Source: Kineosporia aurantiaca JCM 3230
GTDB taxonomy: Bacteria; Actinomycetota; Actinomycetes; Actinomycetales; Kineosporiaceae
Reading direction: 5' to 3'
DNA length: 64,000 bases
NCBI GenBank assembly: GCA_000719025.1
Contig: JODP01000024.1
Coordinates: forward strand, 5,646-69,645
Of this stretch, positions 16,373 through 24,855 are shown piece after piece (position 1 is the first letter of the stretch; every line of letters starts with the position of its first letter). The translations under genes were made by a program, and so were the position numbers. Under the pieces are notes generated by a model. It did not search any database. It saw only the letters and a program-made list of their open reading frames with translations, and was not told the DNA's origin.

Positions 16373-16957
16373 TTACCCGCTGGTCAGACGCTCACGAACG
16401 TCCATCCGGGCGAACCCGAGCAGGTTCAGCCCCCGCCAGCGTCCCGGGTCGGTCACCGCGTCGTCGTCCGCCGCCAGCCCGATCCCCCAGATCCGGTCCA
16501 CCGGGCTGGCCTCCACCAGCACCCGCGAACCCGAGGTCACCAGCACCTCGGCGAACTGCGGGTACTGGCCGAACTTGGCCAGGTTGCCCTCCGCCACGAT
16601 CCCGTAACGCTGCGCCTCCCAGCGCTCCTGGTCGAACCGCCGCACCTGCCGCCCGAGCTTCTTGGCCTGCGCCGGGGAACCCGCGGCCAGCACCTTCTCC
16701 AGCACCTCCTCGTCGCCGAACAGGCGTGCCTTGCCGGCCATCATCCAGTGCTCGGCCGTGGCGTAGATGACGCCGTCCACCGTGAACGGCGACGGCCACC
16801 ACTGGCTGAAACAGCCCTTACCGACGCGGCCGTCCGCCTCGGGGCGATGACCCCAGAAGAAGACGAACTTCTGCTTCTGCCCAGCCGCGTGCTGCGCGCG
16901 GAGCTGGGCCAGGCGGTCCGTCGGGTTCGTCGGGTTCGTCCATGCCATGCCCGCCAT
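16373..16957 (-). CDS. NADAR (YbiA/RibX-type) protein
   Basis: A 194-residue NADAR-domain protein. The conserved core is visible: FVFFWGH, CFSQWWPSPFTVDGVIYATAEHWMMAGKARLFGD, and WGIGLAADDDAV near the C-terminus. Related proteins (YbiA) cleave the N-glycosidic bond of early riboflavin intermediates, and others reverse guanine ADP-ribosylation. This protein's substrate cannot be chosen from sequence alone. ATG 16957 is used; ATG 16948, with an AGGA site 8 nt upstream, is an alternative. The N-terminus contains two NPT repeats. Confidence 0.88.
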   Translation of the reverse strand: MAGMAWTNPTNPTDRLAQLRAQHAAGQKQKFVFFWGHRPEADGRVGKGCFSQWWPSPFTVDGVIYATAEHWMMAGKARLFGDEEVLEKVLAAGSPAQAKKLGRQVRRFDQERWEAQRYGIVAEGNLAKFGQYPQFAEVLVTSGSRVLVEASPVDRIWGIGLAADDDAVTDPGRWRGLNLLGFARMDVRERLTSG

Positions 16958-17154
16958 CCTGCTCCGAATGTCACCATGACGCGAAGAGTTTTCCGGGTCC
17001 CGTCGGCCTGATCCCGGCTCTGACTCAGGCTCGGGTCCGGCTCGGGCTCGACCGTTCTGCGGAGGCGGGGCGGGCTGTTTCTGCCCCCGGGCCGCACCGG
17101 TAACCCCGCGGCGATCAAGCAAGTGCGAAGCGGGCCGGACGGCGAGCGGCCCAC

Positions 17155-18363
17155 TTACTTCAGCCCTTTAGCCATGGCCTTGGTCAGCGCCGCCTTGGCC
17201 GTGTCGCCGGAGAAGTCCCAGAAGAACCCCCCGCCGAGCTTCTGATGTTTGGCGTACAGCATTTTCCCGGCAATGGTTTTCGGGGTGTCGTAGGTCCACC
17301 AATTGTCCCCGCACCTGGCGTAAGCGGTGCCGGCGACCGTGCCGGTCGGAGGGCAGGTCTTGATCAGCACGTCGTAACCCTCGATGCCGGTCTCCTCGGT
17401 GCCCTTCGCCGGCCCGGTCGCAGTGCCACCCGGCCGGGTCTGGGTGACCCCGGTCCAGCCTCGCCCGTAGAACGGCACACCCAGCAGAATTTTTCGGGAA
17501 GGGACGCCCCGGCCCTTCAGGGCAGCGATGACCGTCTTGGTGTCGTACCCCTTGGACGTGGCGCTCGGGTAGGTGCCCAGCGGCGAGTGCGGAGCAGTCG
17601 GGCCCTGTGGTTCCCAGCTGCCGTGGTAGTCGTACGACATTGGCATCACCCAGCTCAGGTACTTCACCCCCTGTGCGTAGTTCGCGCTCCAGAACGATCC
17701 TCCGGGAGAGGCGTCACCGGTGATCGCCGACGTCACCAGGTCCTTGCCGAAGGCCTTGCGGACCGCCTTGATCAGCGTGGGGTAGGAGTTGTACCCGCTG
17801 GTGTCGCAGGTGACGTTGCAGTCGTTCGGGTACTCCCAGTCGATGTCGATCCCGTCGAAAACATCGGCCCAGCGTTTGTCCTCGACCAGTGTGTGGCAGG
17901 ACCGGGCGAAGGCGGCCGGGTCCCGGGTGGCCTGACCGAATCCGCCCGAGCCCTCGCCCCCGCCGAACGACCACAGCACCCGCAGCTTCGGGTGTTTCTT
18001 CTTGAGCTGGCGCAGCTGGTTGAAGTTGCCGGCCACCTTCTGCGTCGAGAGGTCGGCCTTGCCGCTGACCGACTGCCGGGCCGTGAACTTCTGCTGATAG
18101 TCGGCGTAGGCGTCGCCGATCGCGCAGCGGCCGTTCTTCACCGCCCCGAACGCGTAGATGACGTGGGTCAGCCGACCGGCGGCCCCACTGGTCTGGAGCC
18201 GCTTCACCTGACCGGCCGGGCCGTTGTAGGTCTCCCAGTTCGCGTAGTACCCGACCACCTTGGGCTTCGGCTCGGCAGCCACCGCGCCGGAACTGGCGCC
18301 CAGCACACCGAGCAGGCCCATCGCAACCGCCACCCCGATGACGACCACCCGTGAACGTGCCAC
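17155..18363 (-). CDS. Secreted GH18 chitinase
   Basis: A 402-residue exported glycoside hydrolase family 18 enzyme that cleaves beta-1,4-N-acetylglucosamine polymers. The signal peptide covers about residues 1-30 (VVVIGVAVAMGLLGVLGASSGAVAA). The catalytic DGIDIDWEYP motif (DxxDxDxE) places the proton-donor Glu at residue 177. SFGGG, MPMSYDYHG and the terminal GGGFFWDFSGD are also typical of the family. No chitin-binding or FnIII domain is present, so this is a single-domain form. GTG 18363 is preceded by GGGGGGA. It is probably secreted for chitin use. Confidence 0.93.
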   Translation of the reverse strand: MARSRVVVIGVAVAMGLLGVLGASSGAVAAEPKPKVVGYYANWETYNGPAGQVKRLQTSGAAGRLTHVIYAFGAVKNGRCAIGDAYADYQQKFTARQSVSGKADLSTQKVAGNFNQLRQLKKKHPKLRVLWSFGGGEGSGGFGQATRDPAAFARSCHTLVEDKRWADVFDGIDIDWEYPNDCNVTCDTSGYNSYPTLIKAVRKAFGKDLVTSAITGDASPGGSFWSANYAQGVKYLSWVMPMSYDYHGSWEPQGPTAPHSPLGTYPSATSKGYDTKTVIAALKGRGVPSRKILLGVPFYGRGWTGVTQTRPGGTATGPAKGTEETGIEGYDVLIKTCPPTGTVAGTAYARCGDNWWTYDTPKTIAGKMLYAKHQKLGGGFFWDFSGDTAKAALTKAMAKGLK

Positions 18364-18458
18364 CGAAATCCCCCCAGCCGATCGACCCGACGGACGCTAA
18401 CAGGGACCTCCGACAATTCACGCGTGTGCGCGCCGGTGCGAGCGCGCATACTGGTCGC

Positions 18459-18635
18459 ATGGGGACGCCGGATGCACGTTCGAAGTACGCGGTCAGCCTC
18501 GCTGAGCTGGAGCGATCCGCTCAGGTGCCGGCCGGGGAGCAGGTCACGTCGCTGCCCGCGACCGATCGTGAGCCCGCGATCAGCGAATACGACCTGCGAG
18601 TGTCGCGTCTGCTGGGAATCACCCACGCCGGCTGA
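18459..18635 (+). CDS. Small hypothetical protein (58 aa)
   Basis: A short frame starting MGTPDARSKYAVSLAELERSAQ with good G/C third-position bias for most codons, a hydrophilic, Glu/Arg-rich composition, and no recognisable family. A CATACT -10-like hexamer lies only 5 nt upstream of the ATG, which would give a leaderless or nearly leaderless message, but no good -35 is visible. It ends 17 nt before the GNAT gene and could be cotranscribed with it. I list it as plausible only. Confidence 0.4.
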   Translation: MGTPDARSKYAVSLAELERSAQVPAGEQVTSLPATDREPAISEYDLRVSRLLGITHAG

Positions 18636-18652
18636 GAACGGTCTTCACAAAT

Positions 18653-19138
18653 ATGATCGACGTCCGCGAGGCCGTTCTCCCCGATCTCCCGGCCCTGGTC
18701 GGGCTCAGGACCGAAATGTTCGCCGCCATGGGCGTGCCCGAGACCGATCCGGGCTGGCGCGGCCACGCCGAGCGCTGGTTCACCGCCCGCATCCAGAATC
18801 CGGGCCATTGTCTCTATGTGGTGGACGCCGATGGGCGAGTGGCGTCCTGCGCCCTGGGTTCGCTGAGCGAGTCGCAGCCCACGCCGGCCCGGCCCTTCGG
18901 CCAGGATCTGTACATCAGCAACGTGGTGACGCTCCCGGAGTTTCGCGGGCGTGGCTACGCGGCTGCGATTTTCGAGGCGGTGCTGCAGTGGGGACGCCGT
19001 CAGCCGGGTCCGGTGCGGGCGCGGCTGTTCGCGACGGCGGACGGCCGGGGAATGTATGAACGTGCGGGCTTCGTTCCCAACACCTGGCCGGTGATGGGCG
19101 TCGACCTGACGGGAGGCCCGACCGCGGAAGGAGGGTGA
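18653..19138 (+). CDS. GNAT family N-acetyltransferase
   Basis: A 161-residue acetyl-CoA-dependent acyltransferase. It starts with IDVREAVLPDLPALVGLRTEMF, and the acetyl-CoA pyrophosphate-binding motif reads RGRGYA within ISNVVTLPEFRGRGYAAAIFEAVL. The C-terminal region YERAGFVPN is typical of the fold. The substrate is unknown. The downstream membrane protein starts 7 nt after its stop, and that gene's AAGGAGGG ribosome site overlaps this gene's end, indicating an operon. Confidence 0.9.
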   Translation: MIDVREAVLPDLPALVGLRTEMFAAMGVPETDPGWRGHAERWFTARIQNPGHCLYVVDADGRVASCALGSLSESQPTPARPFGQDLYISNVVTLPEFRGRGYAAAIFEAVLQWGRRQPGPVRARLFATADGRGMYERAGFVPNTWPVMGVDLTGGPTAEGG

Positions 19139-19145
19139 GGCCACC

Positions 19146-19616
19146 GTGTGCCTGATCATTCTCCTGGTTCCCCTGCTGGGTCCGGTCGCCCTCGCCGCCT
19201 TGCTGGTGATCGCGTCCGCCCCGGCCGCGTTCCTGTACCTCTTGCCCACCCATCCGGACCAGTTCGGCGAGTTCTGGGTCGGCTGGTTGCTCGCCCTACC
19301 GGCCTCACCGTTCGTGGCTTATTGGCTGGCCGGGCTCCGACCGGCTCCCACGAAGCGATTGCGGGCCCGGCGGGCCGAGTACCGGGCTCAGATCGCGCTG
19401 AGGAACACCCCGGCGCATGCCCGTGCCCGCAAGCGAAGAAGGCTCCAGCAGACCGCCCTCGTCCTGCCGATCACCAGCGCCGCCGGCCTGCTGTCCATTC
19501 AGACCATGATCAGCGCCGAGAACACGATCAGTCTGGTCGGATTCATCGTGCTTCTGGGGGCGGTGCCGGTGGCCATGATCCCCTTAAGCATTGCGTTCTT
19601 GCGCTGGGAAGCGTGA
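19146..19616 (+). CDS. Hypothetical multi-pass membrane protein
   Basis: A 156-residue protein with two N-terminal hydrophobic segments (LIILLVPLLGPVALAALLVI and WVGWLLALPASPFVAYWLAG), an Arg-rich cytosolic loop (about 60-100), and two C-terminal segments. No family was recognised. GTG 19146 has a strong AAGGAGGG site within the end of the GNAT gene. Its last 33 bp overlap the 3' end of the convergent diguanylate cyclase gene. Confidence 0.75.
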   Translation: MCLIILLVPLLGPVALAALLVIASAPAAFLYLLPTHPDQFGEFWVGWLLALPASPFVAYWLAGLRPAPTKRLRARRAEYRAQIALRNTPAHARARKRRRLQQTALVLPITSAAGLLSIQTMISAENTISLVGFIVLLGAVPVAMIPLSIAFLRWEA

Positions 19617-20771
19617 CCGGTCCGCGGAATCCGGAGGACCGTTCACCCCGCCGAGCACCCACTGGCCCTTGCCGGCCCGCTTGGCCGAGTACATCGCCGA
19701 GTCCGCATTGCGCAGCAGGTCGGCGGCCGAGATCGCCTCGTCGGCCCGGGCGATCCCGATGCTCATGCTGACCGTCACCTTGACCTCGCCCTCGTCGAGG
19801 TGGAACGGCTCGCTGACGGCGGCGATGATCCGGTCAGCGACGTGCTGAATGCCGTGCAGATCGGTCTTTTGCCGCAGCAGCACCGCGAACTCGTCCCCGC
19901 CGAGCCGGGCCGGCAGGTCCCGGGGGCCCAGGCAGCCGGCCAGGCGGTGCGCCACCTCGATCAGCAGCTGGTCGCCCGCGTGGTGACCGTGCACGTCGTT
20001 GACCGGCTTGAAGTCGTCCAAATCGAGCATCAGGACGGCGAAGGCCCGGCCGTGGGCGAGTTCGCCGGTCACCTCGTCGCCGAACCGCGAGCGGTTGGGC
20101 AGCCCGGTCAGCCCGTCGTGGGTCGCCCGGTGCCGGAGTTCCTCCTCCCGCCCCCGCAGCTGCCGGACGGTGTCCTGCAGGCGGTCGCTGAGCTGTTCGT
20201 TGAACCGCCAGAAGACCAGGATCGCGAACACTTCGACGGCGATCGCGACAACGTGGGTGACCACCATGGCGATCAGCTCGTCGGTCGGGATGTGTTCGCC
20301 CATACCGTGCATCGACAGGTTGAACACCCGTTCCGGGGCGATCAGGCCGAACACGAAATGATGGACGCCTACCGCGGCGATCGTGTAGAGCAGCGGCAGC
20401 CAGCGTTGGTAGAGAGCGACCAGGGCCACCGCCGACAGGATGAACAGATGGGCGTGGATCTGGCCGCCGGACAGCTCGACCCCGACGAACGAGGCCAGGA
20501 TCAGCCCGAAACTGGTGATCTCGGCCGTGATCTCCCGGGAGGGCACGAACCGGGCCACCCCGGCGATCGCCGCGATCAGGCCGGACAGGACCAGTGTCTC
20601 GGCCGCCGGCCGGGGCCCGAGCAGACCGGTCACGACCAGCACGGGCACGGTCAGGAACAGCGCGAACCGGACGATCCGGTGCCGGGCCTGCCAGGATTCA
20701 CCGGTCACCGGCGAACCCTTCGGCATCCAGTCGAGCAGGCGGTGCGTCCCCATGGTCAATGACGTCGTCAT
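19584..20771 (-). CDS. Membrane-bound diguanylate cyclase (GGDEF), no I-site
   Basis: A 395-residue protein with about six membrane segments, including a His-rich membrane stretch (HAHLFILSAVALVALYQRW, then a VGVHHFVFG segment) of a kind seen in actinobacterial sensor proteins. A C-terminal GGDEF domain follows (HDGLTGLPNRSRF, MLDLDDFKPVNDVHGHHAGDQLL, RLGGDEFAVLL). The active site is intact, but the position of the RxxD I-site reads GPRD, so feedback inhibition by c-di-GMP is unlikely. ATG 20771 was chosen; the family-like TM region begins soon after. The 3' end overlaps the convergent membrane-protein gene by 33 bp. Confidence 0.9.
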   Translation of the reverse strand: MTTSLTMGTHRLLDWMPKGSPVTGESWQARHRIVRFALFLTVPVLVVTGLLGPRPAAETLVLSGLIAAIAGVARFVPSREITAEITSFGLILASFVGVELSGGQIHAHLFILSAVALVALYQRWLPLLYTIAAVGVHHFVFGLIAPERVFNLSMHGMGEHIPTDELIAMVVTHVVAIAVEVFAILVFWRFNEQLSDRLQDTVRQLRGREEELRHRATHDGLTGLPNRSRFGDEVTGELAHGRAFAVLMLDLDDFKPVNDVHGHHAGDQLLIEVAHRLAGCLGPRDLPARLGGDEFAVLLRQKTDLHGIQHVADRIIAAVSEPFHLDEGEVKVTVSMSIGIARADEAISAADLLRNADSAMYSAKRAGKGQWVLGGVNGPPDSADRSRFPAQERNA

Positions 20772-20897
20772 TCCCGCGCACAGCTGTAGCGACAGCCCGC
20801 ACGCCGACGGTTGATCCCGGCCCCGGAAGGGTCGATGCATCGGACCGTCGAGACAGCGGCGGACAGGGTGCCCGGAGCCGGCCGGAGCAGCCGGCGG

Positions 20898-23800
20898 TCA
20901 GGCCGACGTAACCTCGAACGCCCTCCACATCGCCGCGTACCGGCCCTCGGCCGCCACCAGTTCGTCGTGCCCGCCGACCTCCGCGATCCGCCCGGCGTGC
21001 AGCACCACGATGCGATCAGCCGTCCGCGCGGTCTGCAGCCGGTGCGCGATCACCACCGTGGTCCGGCCGTGCGTCACCCGTTCCATGGCCGCGTTCACCC
21101 GGGCCTCGGTGATCAGGTCGAGGTTCGAAGTCGCCTCGTCCAGCAGCAGAAGCGCCGGATCCACGAGTTGCGCACGGGCCAGCGCGAGGAGCTGACGCTG
21201 CCCGGCCGACAGCGAGCGACCGCGTTCGGCCAGCCGGTGCAGGTATCCCCCGGCCAGCGCGGCGACGAAGTCGTGCGCACCGACCGCCCGCGCGGCCGCC
21301 TCCACCTCCGCGTCGGTCGCATCCGGGCGTCCATAAGCAATGTTGTCCCGGACCGTGCCGGTGAACAGGAAGCTCTCCTGCGGCACATAGCCCAGGTGCG
21401 AACGGAATTCGTGGATGTCGAGGTCGCGCAGGTCGTGGCCGTCGAGGGCGACCCGGCCGGAGTTCACGTCGTAGAACCGGGCCAGCAGCTTGACCAGAGT
21501 GGACTTTCCGGCGCCGGTCTCGCCGACCAGCGCCACCGTCTCCCCCGGGATCAGCCGGAGGTCGATTCCGCGCAGCGCCTCGGGCGGCGGGAGGGTCACC
21601 GCCGGCTCGACCAGGCGGGCGTCCTGAGGTCCTCGGCGTCGAGCCCCCCGGGCTTCTCGCTTGGGATAGGCGAAATAGACGGATTCCAGGTCAACTTGCC
21701 CGGCTACCGCGCCAAGCCGCACCGGCTCGGCCGTGTTCGGGGTAAGGCTCTCGGTGCGCATCAGGTCACCGATCCGGGCGACCGAGATGGTGGTCTGCTG
21801 CCAGGCGTCAAACACCTGGGAGAGCTGCTGGATCGGCGAGAAGAAGAGGTCGATGTAGAGCACGAAGGCGATCAGGGCACCGGCGGTGAGGCGGCCGTCC
21901 CGGATCATCGAGGCACCCACGCCGAGCACGATCACGCCGGCGACCCCGGCCAGGAACTGACTGAACGGGAAGTACATCGCCACCAGACGCTGAGCTCCGG
22001 CGCGGGATTCCAGATAGTCCCGGTTCACCCGGTCGAAGCTGCGGACCGTGGCCGCCGTGTGACCGAAGGCCTGGGCTTCCCGGACCCCCGAAATACCCTC
22101 CTGGAAGCTGGCGTTGACCATCGAGATCAGGTCGCGGGCCTGGTTGTAGACCACGTTCGCCCGACGCCGGAAGAACACCGTGGAAATCGCCAGCGGGATC
22201 ACCACGATCAGGGTGAGCAGCCCGAGCTCGAGGTTGAGCACCAGCAGGGTGACGCCGATCCCGACGAAGGTGACCAGCGAGACCACCGCGGCCAGCGCGC
22301 CGTTCTCGACCAGGGACTCGAACTGGTCGACGTCGGTGGTCATCCGGGTCATGATCTGACCCGCCATCTCCCTCTCGTAGTAGTCCATCGAAAGTCGCTG
22401 CAGCTGGGCCCAGATCCGGATGCGCAGGAACAGCATGACCTTCTGGGCCGCACGACCGGTCACGAAGGTCTGGCCGATCTGGTCGACCAGATCGGCCAGG
22501 GTGAAGGCGAGATAGACGCCGACCGTGCCGAACAGGACCGCGCTCGAGCCGGTGCGCACGCCGGCGTCCACCCCGTGCTTCACCAGCACCGGGCCGGCCA
22601 GGGTGGCCAGCGAGTCCAGGACCACCAGCAACAGACCGACCAGCAGAGGACGCCGGAACTCCCGGAAGAGTCGCGCGAGACTGAACCGGGGGTCGGGTCG
22701 GGCATCGGTGTCCAGGTCCACCGCGACGAAATCCTTGATCGGCGGCAGCTTCTCGACCTGGGCCATCAGCTTGGGAGTGGGAGCCAGGTTCGCCTTCAGT
22801 CCGCCCCCGCCCCCGCCGAGCCCCGTGCCGAGACTGGGTGCTCCGAAGCCACCCCGGCTCGCCGCCCGGGTCGAGCCGGCCACGGCACCGCCGTCCCAGG
22901 CCGAGGCGGTGGTGGCCGGGGCGCCGATCTGCTGCGCCACCTCGGCCGCGGCGGCGTCGCTCTCCATCCCGCTCAGCAGCTGCCGGTAGAGCTCGGAGCT
23001 CAGCATCAGCTCCTCGTGACTACCCTGATCGGCCACCCGCCCGTGCTCCATGACCACGATCCGGTCGGCCAGGTGCAGGGTGGAGCGACGATGCGCGACC
23101 AGGAGCGTGGTGCGGCCCTGCATGACCTCGCGCAGGGACGCGTGGATGGCCTCCTCGGTGGTCGCGTCCACCGCGCTGGTCGCGTCGTCGAGCACCAGCA
23201 CGGCCGGGTCGTAGAGCAGGGCCCGGGCCAGGGCCACCCGCTGGCGCTGACCGCCGGAGAGGGTGAGGCCGCGCTCGCCGACGAGGGTGTCGTAGCCCTG
23301 CGGGAGCCGCTGGATGAAGTCGTGGGCACCGGCCGCCCGGGCCGCCGCCTGGATGTCCTCGGTCGAGGCGTCCGGCTGGGAGTAGGCGATGTTCTCCCGG
23401 ACCGACGCGGAGAACAGGAAGCTCTCCTCGAAGGCGGTGCCGATCGCCCCCCGCAGCGACCCCAGGGTGACGTCCCGGACGTCCTGCCCGTCCAGCCGGA
23501 CCGAGCCCTGCTGCACGTCGTAGAACCGGGTGAGCAGCAGCAACGCGGTGGACTTGCCGCACCCGCTGGGCCCGACCAGGGCCACCCGCTCACCGGGGGC
23601 CACCGACAGACTGAACCCGTCGAGAACCGGGGCCCCGTCCTCGTACTCGAAGCCGACGTCCCGGAACTCAACCTCGCCCCGAGCGTCCTCAAGCCCGATC
23701 GCCCCGGACCGGTCCGCGATCGCCGGAGGAAGGTCGAGCAGCTGGAAGATCCGCTCGAGCCCGGCCCGGGCCTGCTGGGCCACGATGACGATGTTCGAGA

Positions 23801-24689
23801 GTCGCTGCGCGGGCGCGACCAGCTGGGCCATGTACGTGGAGAAGGCCAGGAAGGTGCCCAGGCTGATCTGGTGGTGCATGGCCATCCAGCCGCCCAGCGC
23901 CAGGATGCCGACCTGCCCAAGCGGCGGCACCACCTGCAATACGGGCTGAAAGCGGGACTGCAGGCGCACCACGCGCATCTGCGCGCCGTAAAGCGTCTGG
24001 GCGGCGTCGGCCACCCGCCGGAGCTCACGCTGTTCCTGTCCGAAGGCCTTCACCACCCGCACACCGTTCAGGCCCTCATCGACCAGCTGCACCACGTCGC
24101 CCTCCCGCTGCTGGCCGTCCCAGCTGGCCGGGAAGACGTTGTTGCGCATGCGGTAGGACAGCCAGGCCAGGACCGGCAGGGTGACCAGCGCGACCAGGGC
24201 CAGCAGGGGCGCCAGGACCAGCATGACGGCCAGGGAGAGCACGACCAGGAGCACGTTGCTGCTCATGATCGGGAAGAAGTTCAGCAGGCCCTGCACCAGC
24301 GCGGAGTCGGAGTTGGCCCGGCCCACCAGCTGACCGGTCGGCATCCCTTCCAGCGTGCGGGCGTCCATCCGCTGGAGGTGCTCGTGCATCGCGTTGCGCA
24401 GGTCGTACTGGACGCCGAGAGCCACTCGCCCACCGTGGTAACGCCGCAGGTAGGCCATGGCGAACCCGACCGCCGCGACCACCCCCATGACCCACAGCCA
24501 GGGCCCGACGCCGGCCGATCGGTCGGCGCTGACCCGGTCGACGATCTCCCGCTCGGCCAGCGGGATGATCGTCTGGCAGACGCCGCCGACCAGGGCCCCG
24601 ATCAGGGACAGGTAGACGTGCCGGCGGTGACGCATCACCCAGTGGGTCAGCCGCCGGAACCAGCCGCCGGCGTCATCAGTGCTGCTCAA
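20898..24689 (-). CDS. Fused heterodimeric-type ABC exporter (TMD-NBD-TMD-NBD)
   Basis: A 1263-residue full ABC exporter in one chain. TMD1 is about 25-300, NBD1 about 335-575, a Gly-rich linker about 610-632, TMD2 about 680-960 and NBD2 about 1000-1260. NBD1 has Walker A GPSGCGKS, a Q-loop changed to FEES, signature LSGGQ, and Walker B VLVLDD with Asp in place of the catalytic Glu. NBD2 has GETGAGKS (about 1054), normal VPQES, LLLLDE, but signature LSAGQ. The changed elements belong to one composite ATP site, so one site is degenerate and one competent, as in LmrCD/TM287-288-type exporters. Start is TTG 24689 with GGGAG upstream. The transported substrate, probably a drug or lipid, is unknown. 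Confidence 0.92.
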   Translation of the reverse strand: MSSTDDAGGWFRRLTHWVMRHRRHVYLSLIGALVGGVCQTIIPLAEREIVDRVSADRSAGVGPWLWVMGVVAAVGFAMAYLRRYHGGRVALGVQYDLRNAMHEHLQRMDARTLEGMPTGQLVGRANSDSALVQGLLNFFPIMSSNVLLVVLSLAVMLVLAPLLALVALVTLPVLAWLSYRMRNNVFPASWDGQQREGDVVQLVDEGLNGVRVVKAFGQEQRELRRVADAAQTLYGAQMRVVRLQSRFQPVLQVVPPLGQVGILALGGWMAMHHQISLGTFLAFSTYMAQLVAPAQRLSNIVIVAQQARAGLERIFQLLDLPPAIADRSGAIGLEDARGEVEFRDVGFEYEDGAPVLDGFSLSVAPGERVALVGPSGCGKSTALLLLTRFYDVQQGSVRLDGQDVRDVTLGSLRGAIGTAFEESFLFSASVRENIAYSQPDASTEDIQAAARAAGAHDFIQRLPQGYDTLVGERGLTLSGGQRQRVALARALLYDPAVLVLDDATSAVDATTEEAIHASLREVMQGRTTLLVAHRRSTLHLADRIVVMEHGRVADQGSHEELMLSSELYRQLLSGMESDAAAAEVAQQIGAPATTASAWDGGAVAGSTRAASRGGFGAPSLGTGLGGGGGGLKANLAPTPKLMAQVEKLPPIKDFVAVDLDTDARPDPRFSLARLFREFRRPLLVGLLLVVLDSLATLAGPVLVKHGVDAGVRTGSSAVLFGTVGVYLAFTLADLVDQIGQTFVTGRAAQKVMLFLRIRIWAQLQRLSMDYYEREMAGQIMTRMTTDVDQFESLVENGALAAVVSLVTFVGIGVTLLVLNLELGLLTLIVVIPLAISTVFFRRRANVVYNQARDLISMVNASFQEGISGVREAQAFGHTAATVRSFDRVNRDYLESRAGAQRLVAMYFPFSQFLAGVAGVIVLGVGASMIRDGRLTAGALIAFVLYIDLFFSPIQQLSQVFDAWQQTTISVARIGDLMRTESLTPNTAEPVRLGAVAGQVDLESVYFAYPKREARGARRRGPQDARLVEPAVTLPPPEALRGIDLRLIPGETVALVGETGAGKSTLVKLLARFYDVNSGRVALDGHDLRDLDIHEFRSHLGYVPQESFLFTGTVRDNIAYGRPDATDAEVEAAARAVGAHDFVAALAGGYLHRLAERGRSLSAGQRQLLALARAQLVDPALLLLDEATSNLDLITEARVNAAMERVTHGRTTVVIAHRLQTARTADRIVVLHAGRIAEVGGHDELVAAEGRYAAMWRAFEVTSA

Positions 24690-24752
24690 GCGTCTCCCTC
24701 AAAAGTAGTTAGCGAGAGCAACGATATCTCCTCCCGGGCGCGGGCGGACCGC

Positions 24753-24762
24753 TGAGCGCTCA
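24753..24762. promoter_or_regulatory. Possible LacI-family (CebR-like) operator
   Basis: TGAGCGCTCA is a perfect 10-bp palindrome that contains the 8-bp core GAGCGCTC of the actinomycete CebR box (TGGGAGCGCTCCCA); the outer positions differ. It lies about 95 bp upstream of the GH3 glycosidase. No LacI-type gene is in the window. Confidence 0.35.
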
Positions 24763-24855
24763 ACCAAAGCGAATCACGTTCGCCTTTGCGGGCAAGACGT
24801 ACATTTCAGGCGTTTGGCCCGCACGTGTTGGTTATCCGTCAGAGAGGACGGCGCC

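Noticed and set aside
20811..24755. A 1314-codon open frame on the plus strand opposite the ABC exporter
   Set aside because: It is a shadow of the GC-rich minus-strand gene: the translation is low-complexity and rich in Gln/Arg/Gly/His with no domain, while the minus strand encodes two complete ABC units.
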